Assembly (NCBI GenBank): GCA_019155185.1
Contig: CM032798.1
Coordinates: 4,291,501-4,355,500, forward strand
Source: Beaufortia kweichowensis
Taxonomy: Eukaryota > Chordata > Actinopteri > Cypriniformes > Gastromyzontidae
DNA length: 64,000 bases
Direction of reading: 5' to 3'
Positions 1 through 11,400 of the stretch are shown piece after piece. The position numbers and the translations under genes were made by a program. Below the pieces are notes generated by a model. The model did no database searches, was not told the DNA's origin, and saw only the letters and a program-made list of their open reading frames with translations. Position 1 is the stretch's first letter; each line of letters opens with the position of its first letter.

Positions 1-1326
1 ATAGTATAATAATAATAAAAAACAACTATAAGGACAAGCTTCTGTTTCACTCATTGCCTTTGACAAAACCCTTTCACAATTCAAGATGAAAGTGTATATC
101 CAAAAAAGCAATTAGTCCTCACAAAATCCCACATTGCCCTCATGGACATGTCATATTGTCACTATATCACAGCGGTGTTGAATGCAGTATGGCTGTGCTC
201 CAAAGCTCCAAATGAAGCCCTCATGTAATGAAAATGTAGATTTTTTTGTGCCCCTCTAGCATCAGTCGAACAAAGACTTCAGCGATTACAACCCTATAAC
301 TTTATACACAAAGAAGTCACTATACGGGATTTTTCAGGAAGCTTTTATACAACTGATGGCATCTTTAAAAGTGATTTTTTTTTGTGCAAGAGTTTAATGT
401 AAGTGGGTGCTTTGTGTTTAAAAGACTTCCTCTGGTATTCATCATCCCAGCTAAGTGCAAAAACATGAGTAAAAAAGGACCAGTACTCAGTACCAATTGA
501 TCTACAGTAAAGAGATGGTTTGCTAAAACTTCATTTAAAAAAATATATGTTTATGTGCTTTTGAGAGCAGTTTATAGGATAGTTCACCTTTTATAGTTCC
601 ACTTTTTATACTGTATTCCAGTATGAATGTTTACAGTGTTTTAATAAAGCATGAAAATCAACTTGATGTTCCAAGGCCTTGAAATCTTACAATATTATAA
701 ACTGTCATTGTATATATCTAAGATTTGACAGAATCAACAAGTGTATCTCTTTACCTAAAATAAACTAAATTAAATGTGAAGTGCATTAGATCCATAGAGG
801 AAAAGTGACATCGGAGCTCAGATGGAACAAATGTGGAGCGTGAGAAATGCTTCAGCAACCCCCAATTCAGCCTGAAGTCTCAGGGCCGGATCAAGTCTTA
901 TCGCAAATGGACCACAGTTGATCTTTATTTTTAACATTGCATAGCTTGATCTAAGTCATCTGAGTCCTGCACCACAGCCAACAAATAAACACTTTACTAA
1001 TTTACAAGGATAATGGTAAGTAAAGGCGCAATTGTTTATTTCGTGTGTTTCACATTACAAAGATCTTTTTCAAGTAATGACGGGTATCTAAACTCTGCAT
1101 TTGTAATGTAATTATCTGGTTGCATTACGTACTGGAAGAAAGGCTTGTGAAAGACACCGATAGGTGGTTAAATCAAGGTCAAGTCATTAATAATACTACA
1201 TCAGGGTTAATGTTTTACTGGCTCTCTAAACAAAGATGTTTTCGTTTCTCTACCTGTCAAATACTTGACAATTTACCAATGAAAACGTGGGACAAATTAA
1301 GATAAATGAAGGAGGGCTGCACTTGT

Positions 1327-1430
1327 ACAGTTCAGCCAAAAATGAACATTTTGTCATTATTTACTCACCTCTGTGTCATTCCAAACACGTATGACTTCCC
1401 ATTGTGCAAGTTTGGCAAAGAACTTAAGTA
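1327..1430. repeat. Degraded AGTTCACCC-type inverted-repeat element (MITE-like)
   Basis: The segment reads CAGTTCAGCCAAAAATGA and then a TTATTTACTCACC ... CATTCCAAACACGTATGACTT pattern. This is the left end of a dispersed element with further copies at about 39564-39730, 41613-41720 and 45302-45560 in this window. The right terminus is not recognisable. I know this pattern as a common non-autonomous DNA element of cyprinid genomes; the family name is not assigned. Confidence 0.6.
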
Positions 1431-2454
1431 ATTAATTGAAAGTGGATGGGGACTGAATATAGACAAAAACATAAAAATAATAAAAATGACTGTTTGAATT
1501 TAAAGTTATATGAAATTATATGACAGCTTTTCATGATGAACGCACAAAAGTGACCTTTCATTGCATGAAAAAAGGAGTTCAGAAAGTCTTAGATAAACAA
1601 CTGTTTATTTTCCAAAGAAGAAAGAAATTCACAAGACATGAGAAAGAGAGTAAATTATTATTTAAAGGTTATGTTGGCCCACTATGCTGATTTAATATCT
1701 CTAAGTAACAATTACATTACTTAAAACTTCTATCAGCACTGATATTAAATTATATAGCGATTCTTTGTGACCTTTATTTCTCCGAACGATACATTTTCTC
1801 CCATCAGATGACCTGAGAAAAGTCACGACTTTATGCCTGATTGCAAATTGCATGTTTCTCTTGTCTTTTGTTTCCCTGGAGTCTCTGATGAACTTAGAAG
1901 TTCTGGTATATTACACACATGAGGATTTAATCACTACATCACAGCTCAACAATAAGGTTTGATTTGCCAGAATGTCGATGAGCGAAAATAAAGAAATTTC
2001 TATCTTCAGATCCAAGAAAAATAGGCGAGATGGACAAAGCTCACAAAGACCTTCCTTTACTTCAAATAGTTGCAGTGACCCTGTCTTTGGATCTCATCAT
2101 TTACAATTCAAATGCTTTTATGACTGTGGTGCTTCCTACCGTGATGGAAAATGTCCTTATTTAAATGAGCTCTAGGTTTCTTTACACACAAAATACACTG
2201 AACAAATACACATTTTTAGGCAAATCATACGCTCACAAGCTCCTATTTACTTATCAGAAAACCGTTCCGACAGATGATTATTTACCCCCTAAACAGCGTC
2301 ATTGGTCACTCATGCAGACTAAAAGTATGTGAAGAATCATCTTAAGCTTTAGGGCTTTTAGGGTTTGAAATTTAGGCTTGTTTGAGTTTCTCAGCAGTTC
2401 TGCATAAGCATACAGACACAGACACACAGATATTTTCTTTGTCTTTATTGTCTT

Positions 2455-2510
2455 TATTTACATTTACATGTTTAGCAGATGCTTTACTTACAAAAGTGAG
2501 GAGTACAAGA
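2455..2510 (-). repeat. Fragment of tRNA-SINE tail
   Basis: ATTTACATTTACATGTTTAGCAGATGCTTTACTTACAAAAGTGA is a degraded form of the motif TTTACATTTATGCATTTGGCAGACGCTTTTATCCAAAGTGACTTAC (split over the text), seen nearly intact at 40591-40637. Only the tail is left. Confidence 0.5.
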
Positions 2511-2844
2511 AATTTTAGAGGCAATAACATAAGAAAGGAGATAAAGAGATTTAATAATTGATTAAAAAGAAATACATTTATGCTATGTCTATTTATAACA
2601 TTTATTCGTTTTATTCATATTGTTTATTAAAAGTTAACTTCAATTTAGCCGTTTATCATTATTATTACTTAAACCACCCAAACATAATTTGTACAAATGA
2701 ATTTGGATGCCCTTAAGTTCACAGCTGTCCCAACAAAGTAATAAGGTGTAGTTCATTACCTTACATCTGCCATTAGTTTTAACAACTGAGAGATGTCCAA
2801 TGTTAAATTGTTTTTACTTAATGTTAAAACAATATCCTTATAAA

Positions 2845-3045
2845 TATTAACCTTGGTTTAACTATAGTAACCATAGTTTGTTTCATTTGTGGTGAAACCA
2901 TAGTAACTACAATTTTACTATGGTCTGGACACAACATTAGTTATATAGGCCTACCTATAATACAAATGGTAATTATTCTTCCAAAAGCATAGTTACTGAA
3001 ACTTTTACTTTTATAAAACCATGGTTAATTTTTATAAAAAGGATA
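2845..3045. repeat. ACTATAGTAACCATAG-type repeat with inverted parts
   Basis: Short related words (ACTATAGTAACCATAG, AACCATAGTAACTAC, TTTACTATGGT, AAACCATGGTTAAT) recur in both orientations over about 200 bases. This gives an imperfectly palindromic tract typical of small non-autonomous DNA elements. Similar words occur at 60243-60375. No coding capacity is seen. Confidence 0.45.
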
Positions 3046-3402
3046 TTTATATATCTATTGTTTTACACTTTACACCCTAACAAACTTATTTTGCCTAATA
3101 AGTATGACTAAGAAACTTAACATTTTACACTTTAGTCACTTTTGCATAGATATACATGCATTTTTAAGCGTTGATATACTTTTCGTGACCATAGCAAGTT
3201 ACCTTGTCGAGTGCGCAGTTCTTCAAATCGTTACGGTACCCAAATCTGCAGCGCTTCTCTCCCCCATAGGAAGTCTCAGGCAATTAGATCAGTCAGTAGA
3301 TGTGCTCGTACTCTACTCAGTTGCTCTGAGCTCTTCTAATGACTTAAACTCTTGTGTTTTTCTGTGGGCGCCCTGGTTCTGTTGGATTTTACTTTCACAA
3401 CA

Positions 3403-4116
3403 ATGGGATTCGAGTTGGATCGCTTTAAGGGTACCGTGGACCCGGACTTCAAATGCAACTTGTGCAATAAAGTTTTGGAGGATCCGCTCACAACCCCGTG
3501 CGGTCACGTCTTCTGCGCCGGCTGTGTGCTGCCCTGGGTCGTCCAGCAGAGCAGCTGCCCCGTCAAATGCCAAAGGATCTCCACCAAAGAGCTCAACCAC
3601 GTTCTGCCACTTAAAAACTTAATATTAAAGTTAGACATCAAATGTGACAATCACGCGCGGGGCTGCGAGAAGATCGTGAAACTGCAGCATCTGGCGGAGC
3701 ATGCGGAGATGTGCGATTATTCCCCTGCAAAATGTAGGAATAAGGGATGCAACGAGGTACTGAACCTTAAAGATATGGATGCTCACATGCGCGAGTCGTG
3801 CGATTACAGAGCTGTCGGTATATGCGAGAGTGGATGCGGATTGATGCTCACGCATAAGGAGCAGAAGTTAAACAACCATTGCTGTTTGAAAGCCCTAAAG
3901 GTGCACAACGGTGTTCTGCAGGGGAAAGTGGTCAGCTTGGATAAGGAGCTGAAAAAACAAGCTCTTAAATCGGGGAAACGAGAGAAATCACTTTTGGCTC
4001 AACTGTCGGCGGTTCATAACGAGCTTCAGATGACTGCGCTGAAATATCAGAAGAAATTCACTGAATACAGCGCCAGGATCGACTCGCTGTCCAAGAGTCT
4101 TGCTCCACCGTGTAAG
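3403..4116 (+). CDS. pdzrn3: pdzrn3 exon 1: RING finger, TRAF-type zinc fingers, coiled coil
   Basis: First coding exon of an E3 ubiquitin ligase scaffold of the PDZRN3/LNX family. The protein starts MGFELDRF, as family members do. A C3HC4 RING is formed by C18, C21, C33, H35, C38, C41, C52 and C56. Cys/His-rich TRAF-type zinc fingers follow at about 80-161, then a charged helical, probably coiled-coil, stretch at about 162-230 that includes KKFTEYSARIDSL. The ATG at 3403 is the first in frame and has a strong context (ACAATGG). The open frame extends upstream only to a TTG at 3352, so I reject a longer start. The donor is AAG|GTATGA at 4117, leaving 238 codons in phase 0. A second GT at 4112 would break the frame into exon 2. 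In vertebrates the RING end works in ubiquitination at synapses, in muscle and in endothelial Wnt signalling (family knowledge). The whole ligase half of the protein sits in this single exon. Confidence 0.97.
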
Positions 4117-4508
4117 GTATGACTTTAAATGGTAACTGTTCCTTACAAATGAAAAGAAACATACAAAGATACACATACAAAATACCTAACGCTGCTGTTA
4201 AAAAATAATTGTATCGTTGGAATGATTATTAAAGGGTCTCCTAAATTGTTTGTGTTATGGTTATACAACAACATAGTGTAGGCAAAAGTGTGTAAAACTG
4301 TGTGCAACTGTCATTAGGACTTTTCTGTAACTGTAAGCTGACCAAAAACGTTTGACAGTGACTGTTTTTGTTGCATTTTTAGTATTTTAATTTTTAAAAC
4401 AATTGTAGTTTTAGAGTGGTTTTGTTCACTTTGTCAAGTTTAATTCTAATTATTTACTTAGATGTAGTAAGAAATTTTATGTCATTGTCTCATGATAATA
4501 ATGGGAAC

Positions 4509-4612
4509 GGTTTGATAAGGTAGCGTCAGGCGCATAAAACGCTTGTTGATTGGTCGAGTGCGTGTGACGTAGGATTCCGTCGACGCCTGCGAAAACGGCG
4601 ACGCTCACCTGC
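4509..4612. promoter_or_regulatory. CpG-dense patch 0.4 kb inside intron 1
   Basis: I count about 15 CpG dinucleotides in roughly 105 bases, against an AT-rich background. The patch includes a reverse CCAAT box (TGATTGG, 4548) and a CRE-like half (GTGACGTAG, 4565). It has the composition of a vertebrate promoter or enhancer core. It could be the downstream part of the main CpG-rich promoter, an intronic enhancer, or an exapted repeat. Function is inferred, not shown. Confidence 0.4.
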
Positions 4613-5318
4613 GGGGTGAACAGGTTTGCTGATATATTTTTATTTTTGATTAAGCGTAAACGTTTTGTGAAAGTTATTTCATTTATTTTTAGTCTCTCAG
4701 TGTCTCATTGCTCAAAACTTTGTTAGTTGTTAGAAGTTGTTAGTTAACGTTTGTTAATAGTTCAGCGTCACTGTCAGTCACCTGTCAATGTCAGTCACCT
4801 GTCAATACAGGAGTTTGTATTGTTTTATTTAGCAGGAACGTGTCCTATTGTCATGTTACTGTCATTATATTTATTCAAAAACATGTCTGTATTAACAAAC
4901 CATGTTTAAAAATACTTAATCTTTGCTAGTGTTATATGCACCAAGAGCTGACATACTTCAGCCTGTGTTATGTCCTTCAGATTAGCTGTAACATTTTCTC
5001 ACTTCTGGACACGAACATGGAAAAATGCTGTGGTGTGCAGGAGATAACCTTCCTCTATGAGAGAGCACACAATCTTAAACTGTGAGAACATGTTTACGGT
5101 CCCCGAATGATGTCTTAGTACCAGTGACTGCCTTGCTGTTGGGAATGTAGTGTCTCTTGTTATTCTCATCACATGGTTCATCGGTCAAGTGAGTTGAAGC
5201 GGCGGAGAGCTGGAGAAAGGAGGGTGATGATGGGGAGCTGACATCTGCAGGATTGGACCTGTCTGCTGAACGCTGTGCTGTTGATCCAGCTGCTCATCAG
5301 GAAAAAGTGACACCACTT

Positions 5319-5370
5319 AGATATCACTTCCGTAGATATCTTTAGATATTCTGAGATATCACTTCTGTAG
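5319..5370 (+). repeat. Two-copy 35 bp direct repeat
   Basis: AGATATCACTTCCGTAG (5319-5335) recurs as AGATATCACTTCTGTAG (5354-5370) with one mismatch. An extra GATAT word lies between them. It is a small local duplication in intron 1 with no evident function. Confidence 0.7.
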
Positions 5371-6772
5371 GATGGCAGCATCAAGCATTTATTTGTTTTA
5401 TACCGCAGTAAGTTCCGGTCCTTGAATCTGATTGGACGAGAGATGTCCGAAAAGTAGTATAGCACCACATATTTTTGCTGTTTTGTATTGTTACGGCACT
5501 GTAACCATTGAAATTTTAAAATAGCAAAGTTATCAATTTTCTCATTGGATGTATTGTCAAGGCAGACTCAAGTAATGTCAAAGTGCGGACAGAAATCAAC
5601 ATAAACAGAAGAGCATTTAGGGTTAGGGTTAGAGAGCATTAACTCTGTGTGCCAAATAACAGCGATATTTATTTTAAGTGGTGTCACGGCCTTCTCTGGA
5701 CATTGTTTCCCAAAGAATTATGGGGTTTGTTCCCATGACCTGGTCCTGCAGTGTGCATTCCTTAGCAGGAGACATGCATTGCATACATGCAGCAAAGATA
5801 GTAAAGGGGACACTGTACGTGCCATTGATGTCTGCATTATATTTAGACACTGTATCCTGTGGCACACAGAAATGACAGCTGCATTAGTCGAGTGCCACAC
5901 TTTTTCAGAAAGGGATAAATTGCTGACACCATTCAGTCCTACGTGTTCCTACATTCATCTGTTGAGAAAGCTGTTCGGTGCAAATGTATTAATACATTCC
6001 TTCAAATGAGCAAGGAACAAGGCCTTAACCCTTAAAGCCACCGGTCAATTGACAGCTCCTGTCCCAAGATGCTTTAAGCTCTTAAGAATTATGTAGATTG
6101 CAGAACATGTTTAATGACTGTAACAGGTGCACCGCACTACTTGTAGTCACACACCACTTTTGGTCACAGTTAAATGCAAAGCCTGATACTTGAGGGTAAT
6201 TTAGGAGCTTGTGCTAAAAAATACACACACATGCTGAAGAATCAGATAGGAAATGCCTACAGCTTAGATGTTTAAATGTGTTCACTTCCCAGATGGATAT
6301 CCAGTGTTTAGTTTGGACCTCTCTGGTCTTTATCTAGTGTATATGTTTCAAATTCAAGACAGTCATGTGTGAAATAATAGGCCTAAAAGACTTTATTCCC
6401 AAAAGCAACAAAAATGCCATTTTTTCTTGATCTGTTCAGTTCTATTCACCACATAAAATCCAGTGTTCCCAAACATGATCCAAACCACATCCATATGGGG
6501 TTTGAAATCTGATTAAAATCCATTTTTTTGGAATGTGTCTCAGTTAAACAGTCAGGTCTGAATTCAAGTAGATTTTATCATTGTATGGGACGTCATGTGT
6601 ATGTAATGTTATGCAAAGTGTGAAATACTAATTGTTTAAATACAATATTTTCACGTATTATGCTCACTAAGTAATTTCTGTGACAGTTGTGGTAACTGGT
6701 GAGTGAATGTTTTGAAAACCAAATCAGTTTGTGTGCAATGTGAACAAAATCTTAATATGCTTTTTTCTTCAG

Positions 6773-6859
6773 GGTGGAGAAACCAAAAGTGTCACGGCTA
6801 TACTCCATCGGGAGTCTGGATCTTTAGGCTTCAATATTGTTGGAGGAAGACCATGTGTG
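6773..6859 (+). CDS. pdzrn3: pdzrn3 exon 2: start of PDZ domain 1
   Basis: This 87-base exon encodes residues 239-267, beginning GGETKSVTAILHRES. It carries the SLGF carboxylate-binding loop (about 255-258) and strand betaB of the first PDZ domain, the part that grips the C terminus of a ligand. The acceptor is CTTTTTTCTTCAG and the donor is GTG|GTAAGT. Both edges are in phase 0, matching the exon 1 and exon 3 junctions. PDZRN3 orthologs have the closely similar order ETKSLTLVLHRDSGSLGFN here (from memory). Confidence 0.96.
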
Positions 6860-8362
6860 GTAAGTTTTAAGATTTGCATCTTGTTTGATTTTGATTATGT
6901 CCCGTTTCAGCTCAAGGTTTTCAAGTCAGTGGAGGTTAGGCTATTTATTTACATCATGCATGGAAAATGTAATGCTTCACACAACTTTTTAAATTGCGTG
7001 CAGTAAAATTATGAGTGACTTCAAGTTAAACAAAAGCAGAACACAAAGTTTGTGATAAACAGTATCACTGTAACATTTAATGTTGCTGTGGATATTTCTT
7101 AACTAAACAAGTAAGGAATATATACACAGGGCCACTTTGGTGCTTCGGTCCACCCTGGTAATTGTGGTATCCATATCAGTGTGAATGAGTACCAAACCCT
7201 TTAAGATTTGCTTGTATGTGGTTTGTCTAAAATAGAAACATGACGCAGTTTAGAACTCTAAACCGAACTGTTGCAGCAAAACCTTCTGAAGAGGAAACTA
7301 ATAAAACTTTTCTAAGACCTAGATGTAGACTTGTCACAGTTATCGCATATATCGCTATGGTTGTGTTTCTGTTAACATGAGTAAAAGAGGTCAGTCACTA
7401 GTTAGTGTAAAACAAATGGCTCTGTCTCCAAGCAACTGTACAACTACTTCAACCTGGCCATGACCCCTCTCTAGCAAATGGTTGACATGGCACCTGACCT
7501 GTCTGCTTGTGAGACCAAAGCTTTGTTTCAAAACCTAATAAGCATGCCTACCTTGACAGCATTTTCAGCATTTACCTTGGAAGCAAAAATATATTTACTT
7601 TTATGATGCCTTCATTCGGTCAAAATCAGCATTTAGACTTTGGTGAAGGTAACAGATGATGGTTAAAGGCCGGTACCATATGTAGGCAGCCTACTAGGTT
7701 TTACATAGATGTGTTTTTCATTATACAACTTAACCAAATGATTCTTGGGGGTATAGTACTCTGGTAAACAAAGATGTTGTTGCTGTTGTAATGGGGAAAG
7801 AGGAAAGGGCAGTTTATCGTAATTAACTGCAGAGTTCACAGTTTGACTTCCTGTGGTTTCTTAAGTATTCCATTAAAAATTACAGCACTGTGTCATACAA
7901 CATGGCGCAGGTTGATGTGGTTTCATGTGGTTTAGGGGTGGCTTTGCTGCAACCTTCTTATACAGGTTATATTTTTATATAATAAATGCCAAATAGTTTT
8001 CCAGATGTGATTTTCAGTCATCTGTCAGCAGCTAAAAACATTTTACAAACTCGCATGTCTTTTATTTGATAGCACCTCTTCACAGAAAGTTACACAATAT
8101 TATCTGCAAACGTTTTGCATCTGCAAACAATTAATTGTTTTTTTTTGTGATGTTTTTTGAAAGTTGAAGTGCCTTAAACTGGAGTGCATTAAATTAATGA
8201 TGTTGTGTAATCGATGTGTGCGCCTTTATTTTGCAACCATTCATCTGTACATCTGCCTTTACTAAATGTCCTATTTTTATTGAACAGTAATTCAGTTTTT
8301 CCATTTGTTCTGGATTTGCGATTTTATTAGTCTGACTTTTGTGACCTGCTCTTGGATTACAG
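6860..8362 (+). other. pdzrn3 intron 2
   Basis: The intron runs from GTAAGT to CTTGGATTACAG. I see no gene, repeat array or strong element in it. Confidence 0.85.
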
Positions 8363-8470
8363 GATAATAAAGATGGCACTTCGAATGAAGGAATCTTTGT
8401 GTCGAAGATTGTGGAGAACGGGCCGGCAGACAAGGAAGGGGGATTGCAGATCCATGACAGGATAATGGAG
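8363..8470 (+). CDS. pdzrn3: pdzrn3 exon 3: middle of PDZ domain 1
   Basis: This 108-base exon, phase 0 at both ends, encodes residues 268-303. The order is DNKDGTSNEGIFVSKIV, then ENGPADKEGGLQIHDRIMEV across the junction. This is the betaC-alphaA-betaD part of PDZ1, with the usual GIFVSKI strand and the GGLQIHDRI turn. The acceptor is GGATTACAG and the donor is GAG|GTAAAA. The DN-DG-S-EGIFVSKIV pattern fits PDZRN3 better than PDZRN4, which has NQNNQEG...GIYVSKIL (from memory). The next coding exon of the long form lies 53.7 kb downstream. Confidence 0.96.
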
Positions 8471-11400
8471 GTAAAAGCCATGTTTTAAGCCTGACGCGAT
8501 GTCCTGAGGCGTATCGCTTAACGTTTCCTGGTATTTTCTCTGTACGCCCCGACAGCAAAAATTCTGTGTGCCAATCAGAGTGCATTTGATTAAAATTTGC
8601 AGATGCCGAGCTAAATTGAACCAATAAGGTTCAATGTTGTGGACGAGGCTGTGTAATGTAGAAAGCAACTGATAAAATGTATTGTTATTAATCACCGGCA
8701 GGGCTGGTTTTAGATTTACATGCAAGAAGTTTTATTACATGTTTTGTCATGTAGTGCTTGAATAGTATATGCATTTAAGGTCAAAAAGTTTTAAAAAGTC
8801 AGGAAAGTTTCCATGTGGTTGTTCAGTTTAATTTGGTAAATGCTGGTTGCTGACTTGTGAAGGAATCCTTCCTGGCTGGCATTGGGTCAGAATGTTCTCT
8901 CTTACCTCCGAACAAGATCTGTCTGTGTAAAAAGGCCAAGAGTTCCCCGTGGTCACTTTTCAGGGTGTGTAGGAAGTCAGTCCTACAAAGGTTACTTGTA
9001 TAGCAGCATGAGCGTGCAACAACGGATGCATTGAATTCTATGTAGTGTGTTTTTAAATATGGCCTGGGGTTCTACGATTGTTTAGCCAAGTTTATGTAAA
9101 TATTTTCACTTCATGTAGTCAAATCATCATTCATTGGAATGGTCAATTCCACATCAGCTCTTTGTAACTTTTCAGCTGAATTTTTCTCGCTTAGGATTAA
9201 TTGGCAACATTACTTTTTGGTTGTAAGATTCATTTATTTGTGTGTTATTTAGTTTACCAAGGTGAAGAAAACCACCTTTAAGGAGCTGTCATGTGGTGCA
9301 TATTAAACATTTGTGTGTTAAATCCCACTGGTGGTACAGATAAGATTTAATCTTTGGATAGACACTGAATAGATTTAACATCCAAATTTGACAGTAATGC
9401 AGTCTATGCCTAGTGACTTAAGACTAGTAAATTGACAAAGTTAAAGGATGTATGAGAACTAGGTTAATGTGCTATTGTGACACTCTTAGCAAGGGGTTCA
9501 AGAAGTGTATTTAGCGTGCCAACTGCGTCTTTAACATGATATCTGAGTCTTCCTTGTGGTTTTTGTAGATGTCATCTACATTTCTGCTTTTCTACAAAAC
9601 AAATCTGAATAACAATGCATAGATATATAAGAAGGGTTATCAGTGACAGGTTTAGCTTTTTTAACAAAAGAAAGATATGTTGCTCTAGGATGGCACAAGA
9701 CCTAGAAAAGTCACTTTTGTCTTTTTCGTGTTAAAAAATTGGAGTGATTCAGCATGCGTGCCAGAAGATGTACTGTAAATACATACTGTAGGAAGGAACA
9801 TGAGGTACTAAGCCCTAGGTCAGTCTATTGAATAACCTCCATAATTTACAGTCAGAAACTGTTCCCACCCAGTGCAATCTGTTTGGATCATGTGTACATG
9901 TTTTCTGTTTCCTTTAGGAGATTTATTGCCACTTTATAAAACTACTTTATTAATGTTTCCATCATGTGAAAAGGCTGTAATAATGTTTTTTTTTTATCTG
10001 TGGTTGACACCTGAGGCCATAAAATGCTCTTTGAGACAGAAACATGGATTCTAGCTTTACGTTAGGGCCTTAGGTGGTATCACATATTCAATCATGTCAA
10101 CTTGAGAAATGACTTTCTGTAGAAATATAATCATAGTAAAAGACTTGATGCAAAATGGCTTACAGCAGTTTTGTAATCTCTGTTGCATGAGCTTAACCAA
10201 CACCCTGTAGTCTCATCCTTTACAGTCTTGATGGACTGACTGAAGAACCCCATTCCTAAATCTCGACACTCCTCTGTCTCTTCTTCATTCATCATTCGGA
10301 TTATCCTCTCATCTCCTCTTTCCCCAGACTATTTCTATCAGGTTCCATATGTATTGCTTGGCAGTTGTGGAGGGATGCTGTGATGTAACCGTTTTGTTGA
10401 GGTTTAGCACCTTTCATCATATTATAACCTCAGAAGTAATATTACAAACTCTCCCAAATTTAAATCTTGTTACTACAGTATTCATATGATCATATGAAGA
10501 CAATAAACCAATGAGATTTAAAGTTGTTGACTTGTCGCCATATGTAAATTTAATGCTGGGATTGCTTGTTTTGATTTCAGTTTTGCTAAACAAGCTTAAC
10601 ATATTAATCGTTTGTTTTGCTTGAGAAGAACTTTATAATATTTTTAAAAACAAATTTAATGTTTGTGTTCAGTTTTTATGAAAGTATATTCTTTACCAGA
10701 TTTAGCCGAGCCTGTTTTAATGCTGTTTACTATTCACATGAGAGACTCATGGGTGACTAACTTTCATTCACTTGCGTCAACATCCCCATCGAGTGCGTAT
10801 CCCAACAGAGCGTGTGAATTTGTGTCATAGGGTGACCAGGGCCGTCGTGGTATTCAACATGCTTTGTGCACATGTTCCTGACAGCAGGGCTGAATGATTC
10901 ACTGACAGAACACAAGACATTCCAGCCAGGAACACGCCGCATGGATCATCTGGCTCTTATGAACATGCTCGAATATATTTTATGACCCAACTTTACAGGA
11001 AGAAAAGAAATATTTAATTGCTCATATCTTACTTCAAGTGAATCTGGAAAATCAAGAGTGTTTCATTACTCGCGTTCACTCGGCCGTGTTAGCCGTCTTA
11101 AAGAGGTTACATGCGTGTACGTTGCGTGTCATAAAGATCTGGAATCTCCTATAGACGTCTAACACAGAAGTGTAATGGCAGATGTTCTTATTCAGCTCCG
11201 GAGAGGCAAGTTTAAATAATTTGGGAAATGAATAGTGGCCTTGTTCTGCAGAGACGTTTATTTTCTCATAAAAAAGTTGTAAAAAGAAAAAAAAATGGTA
11301 CAGTGTTTGCTCTCCGCACTCTTCGAACATTTTCACACATAGCTAGCAGTCGTGATTGTCTGTGAAAGTTTGATTTATGGTGGATTTGGATTTAACTCGG

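Larger units (their letters stand above)
1..3402. other. Upstream intergenic sequence and putative pdzrn3 promoter side
   Basis: No protein-coding gene is supported here. Open frames are short and unlike any family I know. The block holds a degraded inverted-repeat element near 1327-1430, a worn SINE tail near 2455-2510, and an ACTATAGTAACCATAG-type repeat at about 2845-3045. An AATAAA at 643-648 could be a poly(A) signal of a neighbouring gene, but nothing else supports one. The last 200 bases before the first exon are GC-richer and have no TATA box at a useful distance, which would fit a TATA-less promoter. The transcription start and length of the 5' UTR cannot be read from sequence alone. 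Confidence 0.6.
4117..6772 (+). other. pdzrn3 intron 1
   Basis: The intron is bounded by GTATGA and a TTTTTTCTTCAG acceptor. It contains a CpG-dense patch at 4509-4612, a short direct repeat at 5319-5370, and repeat-like sequence near 5390-5500 (TCCGGTCCTTGAATCTGATTGG). The rest is AT-rich with chance frames only. Confidence 0.85.

Noticed and set aside
643..648. AATAAA as the end of an upstream gene
   Set aside because: No coding exon, clear GU-rich element or other 3' UTR support. In mammals the upstream neighbour of PDZRN3 is CNTN3 (from memory), but nothing of it is visible here.
3352..3402. In-frame extension upstream of MGFEL
   Set aside because: It begins with TTG rather than ATG, and the added residues are unlike family N termini; 3403 has a strong start context and matches orthologs.
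3104..3622. 172-codon frame overlapping exon 1
   Set aside because: It overlaps the RING-coding frame in another frame, with no recognisable domain; a shadow of exon 1 and its GC-richer flank.
5617..5632. GGGTTAGGGTTAG telomere-like words
   Set aside because: Only two units; too short to mean an interstitial telomere tract.
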